A stretch of DNA of 64,000 nt from Marinobacter sp. C7 (GTDB lineage: Bacteria > Pseudomonadota > Gammaproteobacteria > Pseudomonadales > Oleiphilaceae). Below, one piece after another: positions 9,407 through 18,427 of this stretch (its first letter is position 1; each line of letters starts with the position of its first letter). The stretch is from positions 1,302,001 to 1,366,000 of the forward strand of contig NZ_JAKQZH010000001.1 of NCBI RefSeq assembly GCF_022343555.1, in the 5' to 3' direction. Under the pieces are notes generated by a model. The model had not been told where the DNA came from. It saw only the letters and a list, made by a program, of their open reading frames with translations, and ran no database searches. The position numbers were made by a program, and so were the translations under genes.

Positions 9407-12400
9407 ATGTTTCAAGCGAGCAGGGTATTAGAGCCGGTCTTTCAGGAGCAGCCGAGAACGTTTTTCTGGCATGCCCTTACGGCCAACTATGCCGTTGATG
9501 AGTCTGCCTACCTTGAAGAGCTGATTCCCCTCGCCCAGAGCGATACCGCCGAACACAGAGCCGTGACCGGGACTGCGACCGACCTGATCCGGAAAGTCCG
9601 CGAACAGGACGATTCGGTCCATATGGTGGATGCGCTGCTCCAGCAATACAGCCTCGACACCGAAGAGGGGATCCTGCTGATGTGTCTGGCGGAGGCGCTG
9701 ATGCGCATCCCGGACAAGCATACGGCGGATGCGCTTATCGAGGACAAGATGTCTGCTGCGGACTGGAACCGCTACGTAGGCCGCAGCGAGTCCACTCTGG
9801 TGAATGCCTCGACCTGGGGCTTGTTGCTGACCGGGCGGGTGGTCCGGATGGACAAGCGCCTTGACGGCTCTCCCTCCAATATCTGGAAGCGCCTGGTAAA
9901 GCGCAGCGGTGAGCCGGTTATCCGCAGTGCCATGTACAAGGCCATGGCGATTATGGGCAAACAGTTCGTGCTCGGCCGGGATATTGACGAAGCGCTGAGG
10001 AATGCCCGTGAGTACCGTCAGCTGGGCTATACCTACTCCTTTGATATGCTCGGTGAAGCGGCGTTGACGGAAGAGGACGCCGGCCGGTATCTCAAGGATT
10101 ATCTTGGCGCGATTGAAGCCGTTGGCAGTGACCCCCAGCCCGGCAGTGGGGCGCCGCGCCCGTCTATCTCAATCAAACTGTCCGCCTTGCATCCCCGCTA
10201 CGAAGCCGCTCAGGAACACCGGGTGCTGGAGGAGTTGTTCGGGACCGTACGGGACCTGATCGGTGTTGCCCGCCGGAATAACGTGGCGATTACCATTGAT
10301 GCCGAGGAGATGGACCGCCTCGAGCTGTCCCTCAAGCTGTTCGAGAAAGTGTATTGCACCGAAGTGGTCAAGGGCTGGGGCGGATTTGGCATGGTCATAC
10401 AGGCCTATTCCAAGCGTGCGCTGCCGGCCTTGTGCTGGCTGACGAAACTGGCGAAAGAGCAGGGCGACGAGATCCCCATCCGCCTCGTCAAAGGTGCCTA
10501 TTGGGATACCGAGATCAAGATCTGCCAACAGCGGGGGCTGGAAGGTTATCCGGTCTTTACCCGGAAGGAGGCGACGGACACCTCCTATCTGGCCTGCCTG
10601 CGCTATCTGCTCAGTGACTATACCCGTGGCGCGCTTTATCCGCAGCTGGCGAGCCATAATGCGCACACTGTGGCCTCGGCTCTGGCCATGGCCCGTGACA
10701 AGGGCCGGGAGTTTGAATTCCAGCGCCTGCATGGCATGGGCGATGCCCTGTACAACAGCATACTTCGGGAGCACGACATTCCGGTGCGCATCTATGCGCC
10801 GGTGGGGGCGCACAAGGATCTCCTGCCTTATCTGGTGCGCCGTCTCCTTGAAAACGGTGCAAATTCGTCCTTCGTCCACCGGCTGGTGGATGCCAGGACA
10901 CCGGTGGAGGACCTGGTTCTGAACCCGGTCCAGGAGCTGCAGAAGTATGCTGCCCTGGCAAATGACCGGATTCCCGTTCCCGGCCGCATATATGGAGAGG
11001 AACGGATCAATTCCCGTGGCCTCAATACCAGTGTGGAAGCCCACCTGGAGCCACTGTTGAGCCGTCTGGACGGTTGGGCCGGGTCAAACTGGCATGCCGG
11101 ACCTGTGATCAATGGTAGGCGTGTTCTGGAGGGGGAAGGCAAAGAGGTACGCTCACCCCAAGACTCTGCCAGTAGTCCCGGATCGGTCGTGTGGGCGAGC
11201 AAGGAGCAAGCCGCGGAGGCGCTGGCAGTGGCTGAAGCCGGTTTCAGTGGCTGGTGCATGCGATCGGTTAGCGAGCGGGCAGGGTATCTCGAAAGATATG
11301 CGGACCTGCTCGAACAGAACATGGAAGAACTGGTGGCCATCTGCTGTCGCGAGGCGGGTAAAACGATTCAGGATGGTATCGACGAGGTCCGCGAGGCGGT
11401 GGATTTCTGTCGATATTATGCGATCCAGGGCCGTGCCCGCTTTGGTAAGCCGATTGCCATGCCCGGCCCGACCGGTGAGAGCAATGAACTGTATATGGAA
11501 GGTCGGGGCGTGTTCCTTTGCATCAGTCCCTGGAATTTTCCACTGGCCATTTTCACCGGCCAGATCATGGCCGCCCTGGTAGCCGGCAACACGGTAATTG
11601 CAAAGCCCGCAGAGCAGACCAGCCTGGTTGCATGCCGGGCCGTGGAGCTGATGCTGGAGGCGGGTTTTCCGCCGGATGTAGTTCAACTGTTACCCGGTGA
11701 TGGCGAAGAACTTGGCGGCGTCCTGACCCCGGACCCCAGGATTGCCGGCATTGCCTTCACCGGATCTACACAGGTTGCCCACCTGCTGAATCGCACACTT
11801 GCCCAGCGGGATGGAGCAATCGTACCGCTGATTGCCGAAACGGGCGGTCAGAACGCCATGATCGTGGACAGTAGCGCACTGCCTGAGCAGGTTGTGCGTG
11901 ATGTTCTGCAGTCTGCCTTTGCCAGCGCAGGCCAGCGCTGCTCGGCGCTGCGGGTGCTGTATTTGCAGAACGACGTGGCGGATCGTATGGAATCCATGCT
12001 GGCCGGGGCAATGAAGCAGCTATCCGTTGGCAACCCGGCGTTGCACAGCACCGATGTCGGCCCGGTGATTGATGCCGAAGCGAAGCGGTCACTGGAGGCA
12101 CATATCGGTGAACTGGACCGGACCGCACGCCTGATTGCCCGGTCGCCTTTGCCTTCGGTCTGCCGTTCGGGAAACTTCGTTGCGCCATCCGCGTATGGCA
12201 TCGAAAGCATAAAATATTTGAAAGACGAGCACTTTGGGCCGATTCTTCATGTAGTACGTTATGAAGCAGAGCGGCTTGATGAGGTTATCGGTGAAATCAA
12301 TGAAAGCGGTTACGGACTGACGCTGGGCATCCATAGCCGGAGCGAGTCTACCGCCGCGTACATCGAACAGCGGGTGAAAGTGGGGAATACCTACGTCAAC

Positions 12401-12586
12401 CGCGATCAGATCGGAGCAGTGGTGGGGGTTCAGCCCTTCGGGGGGCAGGGCCTTTCGGGGACCGGACCCAAGGCGGGGGGGCCTCATTACCTGCAGCGCT
12501 TTGCAACAGAGCGCACAAGGACGGTCAATACCACGGCGGTCGGGGGGAATGCCTCGTTGCTGTCGCTGGGTATTGAAAAGGTTTAA
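9407..12586 (+). CDS. putA: bifunctional proline dehydrogenase / P5C dehydrogenase PutA
   Basis: 1059 residues. PutA oxidises proline to P5C with FAD, then P5C/glutamate semialdehyde to glutamate with NAD. The PRODH barrel (about residues 160-490) carries RLVKGAYWDTEI and the RIYAPVGAHKDLLPYLVRR motif. The aldehyde dehydrogenase half (about 560-1040) carries SPWNFPLAIFTGQ, FTGSTQVA, ETGGQNAMIVD and the catalytic Cys845 in GQRCSALRV. There is no ribbon-helix-helix domain at the N-terminus, unlike the 1320-residue E. coli PutA, so it cannot autoregulate. That job probably falls to the adjacent AraC-type protein. The length matches Pseudomonas PutA. Confidence 0.97.
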   Translation: MFQASRVLEPVFQEQPRTFFWHALTANYAVDESAYLEELIPLAQSDTAEHRAVTGTATDLIRKVREQDDSVHMVDALLQQYSLDTEEGILLMCLAEALMRIPDKHTADALIEDKMSAADWNRYVGRSESTLVNASTWGLLLTGRVVRMDKRLDGSPSNIWKRLVKRSGEPVIRSAMYKAMAIMGKQFVLGRDIDEALRNAREYRQLGYTYSFDMLGEAALTEEDAGRYLKDYLGAIEAVGSDPQPGSGAPRPSISIKLSALHPRYEAAQEHRVLEELFGTVRDLIGVARRNNVAITIDAEEMDRLELSLKLFEKVYCTEVVKGWGGFGMVIQAYSKRALPALCWLTKLAKEQGDEIPIRLVKGAYWDTEIKICQQRGLEGYPVFTRKEATDTSYLACLRYLLSDYTRGALYPQLASHNAHTVASALAMARDKGREFEFQRLHGMGDALYNSILREHDIPVRIYAPVGAHKDLLPYLVRRLLENGANSSFVHRLVDARTPVEDLVLNPVQELQKYAALANDRIPVPGRIYGEERINSRGLNTSVEAHLEPLLSRLDGWAGSNWHAGPVINGRRVLEGEGKEVRSPQDSASSPGSVVWASKEQAAEALAVAEAGFSGWCMRSVSERAGYLERYADLLEQNMEELVAICCREAGKTIQDGIDEVREAVDFCRYYAIQGRARFGKPIAMPGPTGESNELYMEGRGVFLCISPWNFPLAIFTGQIMAALVAGNTVIAKPAEQTSLVACRAVELMLEAGFPPDVVQLLPGDGEELGGVLTPDPRIAGIAFTGSTQVAHLLNRTLAQRDGAIVPLIAETGGQNAMIVDSSALPEQVVRDVLQSAFASAGQRCSALRVLYLQNDVADRMESMLAGAMKQLSVGNPALHSTDVGPVIDAEAKRSLEAHIGELDRTARLIARSPLPSVCRSGNFVAPSAYGIESIKYLKDEHFGPILHVVRYEAERLDEVIGEINESGYGLTLGIHSRSESTAAYIEQRVKVGNTYVNRDQIGAVVGVQPFGGQGLSGTGPKAGGPHYLQRFATERTRTVNTTAVGGNASLLSLGIEKV

Positions 12587-12744
12587 GGATCAAAAAGACA
12601 GAAGACACGGATGTCTTACTGAATTCGGGCGGTGACGTTCCCGGATCAGGGTTGTCCCTCTCATCCTGGACTCAGGGTGCAGAAGGAGAGCCGTTGCAAG
12701 TCAACAACAAGTAACCCAAAAAAGCGCACGGGGAGAAAACCGAA

Positions 12745-14238
12745 ATGATAGGAAACAACGTAGGGGTCACGATAACCTTTATCGCCTACATCCTGCTGAT
12801 GCTGGGCATTGGTTATGTGGCCTGGAAGCGTACTTCCAACCTTTCTGATTACATTCTCGGCGGCCGTTCGCTCGGCCCGCTGCCTTCTGCACTAAGTGCT
12901 GGTGCCTCGGATATGAGTGGCTGGTTGCTGCTGGGTCTGCCCGGCTATGCCTACGCCGCGGGTTTCGAGGCCATCTGGATTGCCGTCGGCCTGCTGGTCG
13001 GTACCTGGCTGAACTGGCTGTTCGTCGCCAGTCGCCTGCGCACCTACTCGCTCTCTGCCGGTGACTCACTAACGCTGCCGTCGTTCTTCGAGAACCGGTT
13101 CAACGACACCAGCCGGATCCTCCGGGTCGTGTGTGCGTTCTTTATCCTGCTGTTCTTCCTGTTCTACACCAGCTCCGGCCTGGTCGCGGGCGGCAAGCTG
13201 TTTGAAACCGTGTTCGGCCTGGATTACACCGTTGCGGTCGTGGTGGGCACCATTGCGGTGGTTTCCTACACGTTCTTCGGCGGCTTCCTGGCGGTTTCCT
13301 GGACCGATGTCGTGCAGGGCCTGCTGATGTTTGCAGCGTTGCTGTTGGTACCGATCATGGCCCTGAACCTGGCCGGTGGCTGGGACGCGACTACTGCAGC
13401 CATGTCCGCCAAGAACCCGGAGCTGTTGAGTGCCTTCACGGGCACAGACGGTGAGTCCCTCGGCATCCTGGCTATCCTGTCCCTGCTGGGTTGGGGTCTC
13501 GGTTACTTCGGTCAGCCGCACATCCTGGCACGTTTCAAGGCCATCCGCAGCGAAGACGATGTGCCGACAGCTCGCCGTATCGCCGTGATCTGGAGTGGCC
13601 TGGGCCTGCTGGGCGCCCTGCTGGTTGGCTTCGCGGCCATCGGCTACTTCGACACTCCGCTGGAAGACGGTGAACGTGCCTTCATGCTGCTGGTGGATGC
13701 GCTGTTCCATCCGGTGATTGCGGGTATCCTGCTGGCGGCTATCCTGGCGGCCATCATGAGTACGGCTGACTCCCAGCTGCTGGTATCCTCCTCTGCGCTC
13801 GCCGAGGACTTCTACAAGGCGCTGTTCCGCACGGACGCGTCTCAGGCCGAGCTGGTCTGGGTGGGCCGTTTTGCCGTGGTTGGTATCGCGATTGTCGCCT
13901 GTATCCTGGGCCTGAACCCGGATAGCAAGGTACTGGAACTGGTGTCCTATGCCTGGGCAGGCTTCGGTGCCGCCTTCGGCCCGGCCCTGATCCTGTCCCT
14001 GTTCTGGCGTGAAATGACCAAGGCGGGTGCCATTGCCGGTATCGTCGTCGGTGGTGTGACTGTTGTGGTCTGGGGCAACATGTCCGGTGGAATCCTGGAT
14101 CTCTACGAGATCATTCCGGGCTTCATCTTCGCCACCATTGCCATCGTGCTGGTGTCCAAGATGGGCGACAAGCCGCACGCGGACATCCTGGCCGGCTTCG
14201 ATAAGGCCATCAAGGCGCGGTATCACAACCTGCCGTAA
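12745..14238 (+). CDS. putP: sodium/proline symporter PutP
   Basis: 497 residues, about 13 membrane helices, sodium:solute symporter family. It imports proline with Na+ across the inner membrane, supplying PutA. Characteristic features are the N-terminal GRSLGPLPSALSAGASDMSGW segment after the first helix and the SSSF signature MSTADSQLLVSSSALAEDFYK near residue 340. It has a GGGGAG ribosome site and follows putA after 158 bp with no terminator between, so shared transcription is possible. A strong terminator follows it. Confidence 0.96.
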   Translation: MIGNNVGVTITFIAYILLMLGIGYVAWKRTSNLSDYILGGRSLGPLPSALSAGASDMSGWLLLGLPGYAYAAGFEAIWIAVGLLVGTWLNWLFVASRLRTYSLSAGDSLTLPSFFENRFNDTSRILRVVCAFFILLFFLFYTSSGLVAGGKLFETVFGLDYTVAVVVGTIAVVSYTFFGGFLAVSWTDVVQGLLMFAALLLVPIMALNLAGGWDATTAAMSAKNPELLSAFTGTDGESLGILAILSLLGWGLGYFGQPHILARFKAIRSEDDVPTARRIAVIWSGLGLLGALLVGFAAIGYFDTPLEDGERAFMLLVDALFHPVIAGILLAAILAAIMSTADSQLLVSSSALAEDFYKALFRTDASQAELVWVGRFAVVGIAIVACILGLNPDSKVLELVSYAWAGFGAAFGPALILSLFWREMTKAGAIAGIVVGGVTVVVWGNMSGGILDLYEIIPGFIFATIAIVLVSKMGDKPHADILAGFDKAIKARYHNLP

Positions 14239-14275
14239 GGCAAGATCCGTGACCGGGACATGATCCCGGACATGC

Positions 14276-14309
14276 AAAGCCCCCGGCACCTGTGTCGGGG
14301 GCTTTTTTT
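14276..14309 (+). terminator. rho-independent terminator after putP
   Basis: AAAGCCCCCGGCAC pairs with TGTCGGGGGCTTT around a three-base loop and ends in seven T residues. It closes the proline operon. Confidence 0.9.
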
Positions 14310-14425
14310 GTGCCGTAACAGAAAGTTATGTTTACTCTCCGGGTGGAAACGGGGTGATCCAGCGACTATGTTGAGTAGGTTGAAGTCGAGCAAACCCGTA
14401 AAATAACGAAAAGGGGCAACCGTTC

Positions 14426-15436
14426 ATGAACAAGCGAAACTTCCTGAAATCCGCCATGGGACTGGCCGCCGCCGCAGCGGTGTCCTTTTCCCCGGTCAGC
14501 GTCCACGCAGAGGGTAATTATGTGATGGGCACGGCCACCACCGGTGGAACCTATTATCCCGTGGGTGTGGCTATTTCCACCCTTATCAAGGTCAAGCTCG
14601 AGCCGAAAACCGGCATTTCGGTGTCTGCCATCAGCTCCGCAGGTTCCGGCGAAAACCTGAAGCTGATGGATGAGGGGCAGATCCAGTTCGGAATTCTGCA
14701 GGGGCTCTATGGCGCCTATGCCTGGAACGGTACCGGTCCGGTGCCCAAGGCTTACAAGAACCTGCGTTCGGTCTCCATGCTCTGGCAGAACGTCGAGCAT
14801 TTCGTCGTACAGAAGGAACTGGCCGAGACCGGCACCATTTCGGATATGACCAATCTTTACGGGGAAAGCTTCTCGATCGGAGCCCGCAATTCCGGCACCG
14901 AGGGCTCGGGGCGTTTTATCCTGGGCAATCTCGAGATCGACCTGGAAAAGATGGATCTGGCGTATCTGGGCTATGGCCCCAGTGCCGATGCTCTGCAGAA
15001 CGGCAATATTGACGGTATGAACATCCCGGCTGGCGTTCCTGCTTCTGCGGTTACCCGTGCCTATGCCAACCTGGGTGATGAGATTACCACGCTGAGCTTC
15101 ACGGAAGAGCAGTTGGCCCAGGTTAACAGCGATTTCGAGCTCTGGAGCTCGTACAACATTCCCGCCGGGACCTATCCGAACCAGGAGGAGGACATTAACA
15201 CCATTGCCCAGCCAAACATTCTGGCTGTCCGTGCCGATGTTTCCGAGGAGGATGTGTACGAGATCACCAAAACCATCTATGCGAACCTGCCGTTCCTGAA
15301 CAACATCCATCCTGCAACCAAGGCCATGGCGTTGGAAAAGGCGATTGCCGGTTTGCCCATGCCACTGCATCCGGGCGCCGCCCGCTTCTACCAGGAGCAG
15401 GGGCTGACCATTCCTGACCGTCTGATCGCGAAGTAA
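14426..15436 (+). CDS. TAXI-family TRAP transporter substrate-binding protein
   Basis: 336 residues. Signal peptide of about 28 residues ending VSVHA; the mature protein begins with the TAXI family motif GTATTGGTYYPVG at about residues 33-45. The protein binds a carboxylate-type ligand in the periplasm and hands it to the fused membrane subunit encoded two bases downstream. Internal family motifs include SAGSGENLKLMDEGQIQFGI. The ligand cannot be told from sequence. An AAGGGG ribosome site precedes the ATG. Confidence 0.93.
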   Translation: MNKRNFLKSAMGLAAAAAVSFSPVSVHAEGNYVMGTATTGGTYYPVGVAISTLIKVKLEPKTGISVSAISSAGSGENLKLMDEGQIQFGILQGLYGAYAWNGTGPVPKAYKNLRSVSMLWQNVEHFVVQKELAETGTISDMTNLYGESFSIGARNSGTEGSGRFILGNLEIDLEKMDLAYLGYGPSADALQNGNIDGMNIPAGVPASAVTRAYANLGDEITTLSFTEEQLAQVNSDFELWSSYNIPAGTYPNQEEDINTIAQPNILAVRADVSEEDVYEITKTIYANLPFLNNIHPATKAMALEKAIAGLPMPLHPGAARFYQEQGLTIPDRLIAK

Positions 15437-15438
15437 CC

Positions 15439-17589
15439 GTGGCTGATACGGAAAAGGACGGGTCCCTCGAAGGGATCCGGGATGAAAGTGTCAGTGGGGC
15501 CAGCGAACGCCTCGATCACCGGCTCCTGGGGCCGGTGATTTTTGGCCTGGCGATACTGACCTCGCTGACACACCTCTATTTCAATACCATCTCCACTTTG
15601 TCCGAGTTGTGGTCCTCGGCCTTGCACTTCGGACTGTTCGGGTTGATCTGTACCCTGACCACGCCGATGGTCCGGGCCCGATCCGCGACCGGCCAACGGT
15701 TTGTGCTCGGGATAGACGTTATTCTCGGTCTCCTTGCGCTCACCTGTGCGTTCTACCTGATTGCCTTCGAGACGGCGCTGTACGAGCGTGGCGTCAACTT
15801 CAACACCACGGATTGGCTGGTTTCGATCACAGCGGTCGTGCTGGTTCTGGAGTTCGCACGCCGGACGGTGGGCTGGTTCATTCCTTTACTCTGCATCGTG
15901 GCGCTGACCTACGTGGCCTGGTGGGGCCAATACGTTGACGGCATTTTCAATTTCCCGGGTCTGACCTGGGAGACGGTACTGTTCCGCTCCTACATCGGCG
16001 GCCAGGGCATGCTCGGTTCCATTGCCCGTATCTCCTGGACCTACGTGTTCATGTTTATCCTGTTCGGGGCGTTCCTGGTGAAGTCCGGGGCAGGGGATTT
16101 CATCATCGAGCTGGCCCGTTGTGCGGCCGGGCGCTTTGTTGGTGGGCCGGGCTTCGTGGCGGTGTTCTCGTCGGGCCTGATGGGGTCGGTTTCCGGCTCC
16201 AGTGTGGCCAACACGGTTTCCACCGGTGTTATTACCATCCCGTTGATGCGCAAATCCGGCTTTCCGGCCCGGTTCTCGGCCGGGGTCGAGGCGGCAGCTT
16301 CCACCGGCGGGCAGCTGATGCCACCGGTCATGGGGGCGGGGGCCTTCATCATGGCCTCGTACACCCAGGTGTCCTACCTGACCATCATCGGCGTAGCGGC
16401 ATTGCCGGCGTTGCTGTATTTCCTGTCCGTGGCGATGTTCGTGCGTATCGAGGCCAAGCGCAGCCATGCGGTCAAGCTCGGGGACGATGAGGCCCCGCGC
16501 CTCGCCGAGGTACTCAGGGACGGCTGGCACTTCCTGCTGCCACTGGTGGTTCTGGTGGCAGCACTGATCTATGGCTTCACCCCGACCTATGCGGCGGGTA
16601 TCGCCATTCTTTCGGTGATTGTGGCCTCGTGGTTGTCGAAGCACCCCATGGGTTTCCGGGATATTCTGGACGCTTTGGCCATGGGCGCGCGCAATATCAT
16701 GACCACCGCGATCCTTCTGATCACCGTTGGCCTGATCGTGATGGTGGTCTCCACCACCGGTATCGGGAATACCTTCTCGCTGATGATTACCGACTGGGCC
16801 GGCGGCAGTCTGCTGGTGACCATTATCCTGGTGGCCCTGGCCTCGCTGATCCTCGGTATGGGGCTGCCAGTGACTGCGGCGTACATCGTCCTGGCGACGC
16901 TGTCGGCTCCGGCCATCTACCAGCTGATTGCCCAGAGCCAGCTTCTCGAGATGGTGATGGCCGGCAATCTGCCCGAACAGGCGAAGGCCATTTTCATGCT
17001 GGCGGCGCCGGACAGGATGGAGCTGCTCAATGCGCCAATGGACAGGGCAACTGCCATGGAGCTGCTGTCAGTGGTATCGGATACCTTCAGCAGCCAGTTG
17101 CTGGATCAGGCGTTGTCACCGGCGACCCTGTCGATGGCCCTGGTGGCGGCACACATGATCATTTTCTGGCTGTCCCAGGATTCCAACGTCACCCCGCCCG
17201 TGTGCCTGACGGCCTTTGCGGCCGCAGCCATTGCCGGCACACCGCAGATGCGCACCGGGTTTACCGCCTGGAAGCTGGCCAAGGGCCTGTATATCGTGCC
17301 TTTGCTGTTTGCCTATTCGCCGCTGATTACCGGGGACTTCTCCGAGATGATCCGGGTGTTCTGCTTCGCGCTGTTTGGCATCTACGCCATCATTGCGGGC
17401 CTGGAGGGGTATCTGGAACATCCGCTGAACCCGGCTGTGCGGCTGGTGATGTTCCCGACCGGGGCGTTGATGCTGTGGCCCCATGGCCAGGTGATGCTGG
17501 ATGCCGCGGGCCTGGTGGTTTTCGTACTGGTGTTTGGCTGGAGCAGCCGCCAGGGCCGGGGAATCATTCCGGCCACGGCGAAAGCCTGA
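15439..17589 (+). CDS. fused TRAP transporter permease (4TM+12TM)
   Basis: 716 residues with a GTG start two bases after the upstream stop. The N-terminal part (about residues 30-200) corresponds to the small DctQ-like subunit. The rest is the DctM-like large subunit, with the family segments GGPGFVAVFSSGLMGSVSGSS and EAAASTGGQLMPPVMGAGAF and a second conserved region LGMGLPVTAAYIV. Such fused permeases go with TAXI-type binding proteins and use the sodium gradient. Contains a late DSNVTPPVCLTAF motif, a family hallmark. Substrate unknown. Confidence 0.95.
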   Translation: MADTEKDGSLEGIRDESVSGASERLDHRLLGPVIFGLAILTSLTHLYFNTISTLSELWSSALHFGLFGLICTLTTPMVRARSATGQRFVLGIDVILGLLALTCAFYLIAFETALYERGVNFNTTDWLVSITAVVLVLEFARRTVGWFIPLLCIVALTYVAWWGQYVDGIFNFPGLTWETVLFRSYIGGQGMLGSIARISWTYVFMFILFGAFLVKSGAGDFIIELARCAAGRFVGGPGFVAVFSSGLMGSVSGSSVANTVSTGVITIPLMRKSGFPARFSAGVEAAASTGGQLMPPVMGAGAFIMASYTQVSYLTIIGVAALPALLYFLSVAMFVRIEAKRSHAVKLGDDEAPRLAEVLRDGWHFLLPLVVLVAALIYGFTPTYAAGIAILSVIVASWLSKHPMGFRDILDALAMGARNIMTTAILLITVGLIVMVVSTTGIGNTFSLMITDWAGGSLLVTIILVALASLILGMGLPVTAAYIVLATLSAPAIYQLIAQSQLLEMVMAGNLPEQAKAIFMLAAPDRMELLNAPMDRATAMELLSVVSDTFSSQLLDQALSPATLSMALVAAHMIIFWLSQDSNVTPPVCLTAFAAAAIAGTPQMRTGFTAWKLAKGLYIVPLLFAYSPLITGDFSEMIRVFCFALFGIYAIIAGLEGYLEHPLNPAVRLVMFPTGALMLWPHGQVMLDAAGLVVFVLVFGWSSRQGRGIIPATAKA

Positions 17590-17602
17590 TGGAACTGCGT
17601 CC

Positions 17603-18349
17603 ATGACCATTGCGGAAGTGCTGGCTCTTCTGGCCATCGGAGGTATCGCCGGCTTTATCAATGTGATGTCGGCCGGTGGTTCTATGCTGACCCTGCCCCT
17701 TCTGATGTTTCTGGGCCTTCCGCCGCAAGTTGCCAATGGCACGAACCGGGTGGCGATTACCCTCCAGAGCGCGACCGCGGTCAGCGGCTTTCGCCGGATG
17801 GGCCATGGCAATCTCAGGGTCAGTCTGCATCTGGCGGTGCCTGCGATCATCGGATCATTACTGGGTGCGTGGATCGCCACGTGGGTTCCGGACGCTGTTT
17901 TTGAACTGGTGCTGGTCGTGGCCATGGTTGGTGCCTCCGTGTTCATGCTTTTACCGCAGCCGACGTTGGATACCCGCCCATTGACGACCGATCGTCTTGG
18001 GCCGTTCATTTTACTGGCGATGTTCCTGATCGGCCTTTATGGAGGGTTTATACAGGTCGGGGTGGGGGTCCTGTTTCTGGTGGTACTGTATCGGATTCTT
18101 AAAATCGACCTGCCTCAGGTGAACGTGCTTAAGGTCGCGATCACACTGCTCTATATCGTGCCGGCTTTGCTGATCTTTGCGATTAACGATCAGGTGCGGT
18201 GGGGGATGGGGATGACACTGGCCATCGGGAACGTTGCGGGAGCCTTCCTCGCAGTGAGGGTCAACCTGAGCAGCCGGGGTGCCCAGTGGGTTAAATGGCT
18301 GACGCTGGTGATGGTGGCGGCAATCCTGATGCGGCTGGTCTTCTACTGA
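17603..18349 (+). CDS. TauE/SafE family membrane permease
   Basis: 248 residues, about 8 membrane helices in two homologous halves; the first half opens with GGIAGFINVMSAGGSMLTLP and the second with YGGFIQVGVGVLFLV, the glycine-rich pair that defines TauE/SafE (DUF81) proteins. Family members export or take up sulfite, sulfoacetate or related organic anions, but assignments are poor. The ATG at 17603 is preferred over an upstream frame extension into the TRAP permease. Its tight position after the TRAP genes suggests that it handles the same substrate or a product of it. Confidence 0.9.
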   Translation: MTIAEVLALLAIGGIAGFINVMSAGGSMLTLPLLMFLGLPPQVANGTNRVAITLQSATAVSGFRRMGHGNLRVSLHLAVPAIIGSLLGAWIATWVPDAVFELVLVVAMVGASVFMLLPQPTLDTRPLTTDRLGPFILLAMFLIGLYGGFIQVGVGVLFLVVLYRILKIDLPQVNVLKVAITLLYIVPALLIFAINDQVRWGMGMTLAIGNVAGAFLAVRVNLSSRGAQWVKWLTLVMVAAILMRLVFY

Positions 18350-18372
18350 CCGCGCGTTTGAGCCGGGTCATA

Positions 18373-18404
18373 AAAAAACGCCAGCCCGAGGGCTGGCGTT
18401 TCTG
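18373..18404. terminator. bidirectional terminator between the TauE gene and acnB
   Basis: AAACGCCAGCCC and GGGCTGGCGTTT form a 12-bp near-perfect stem with a two-base loop, with A-rich and T-rich flanks. It lies between convergent genes and can serve both. Confidence 0.85.
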
Positions 18405-18427
18405 TTGGAGGTTACTCCAGAAGCGAC

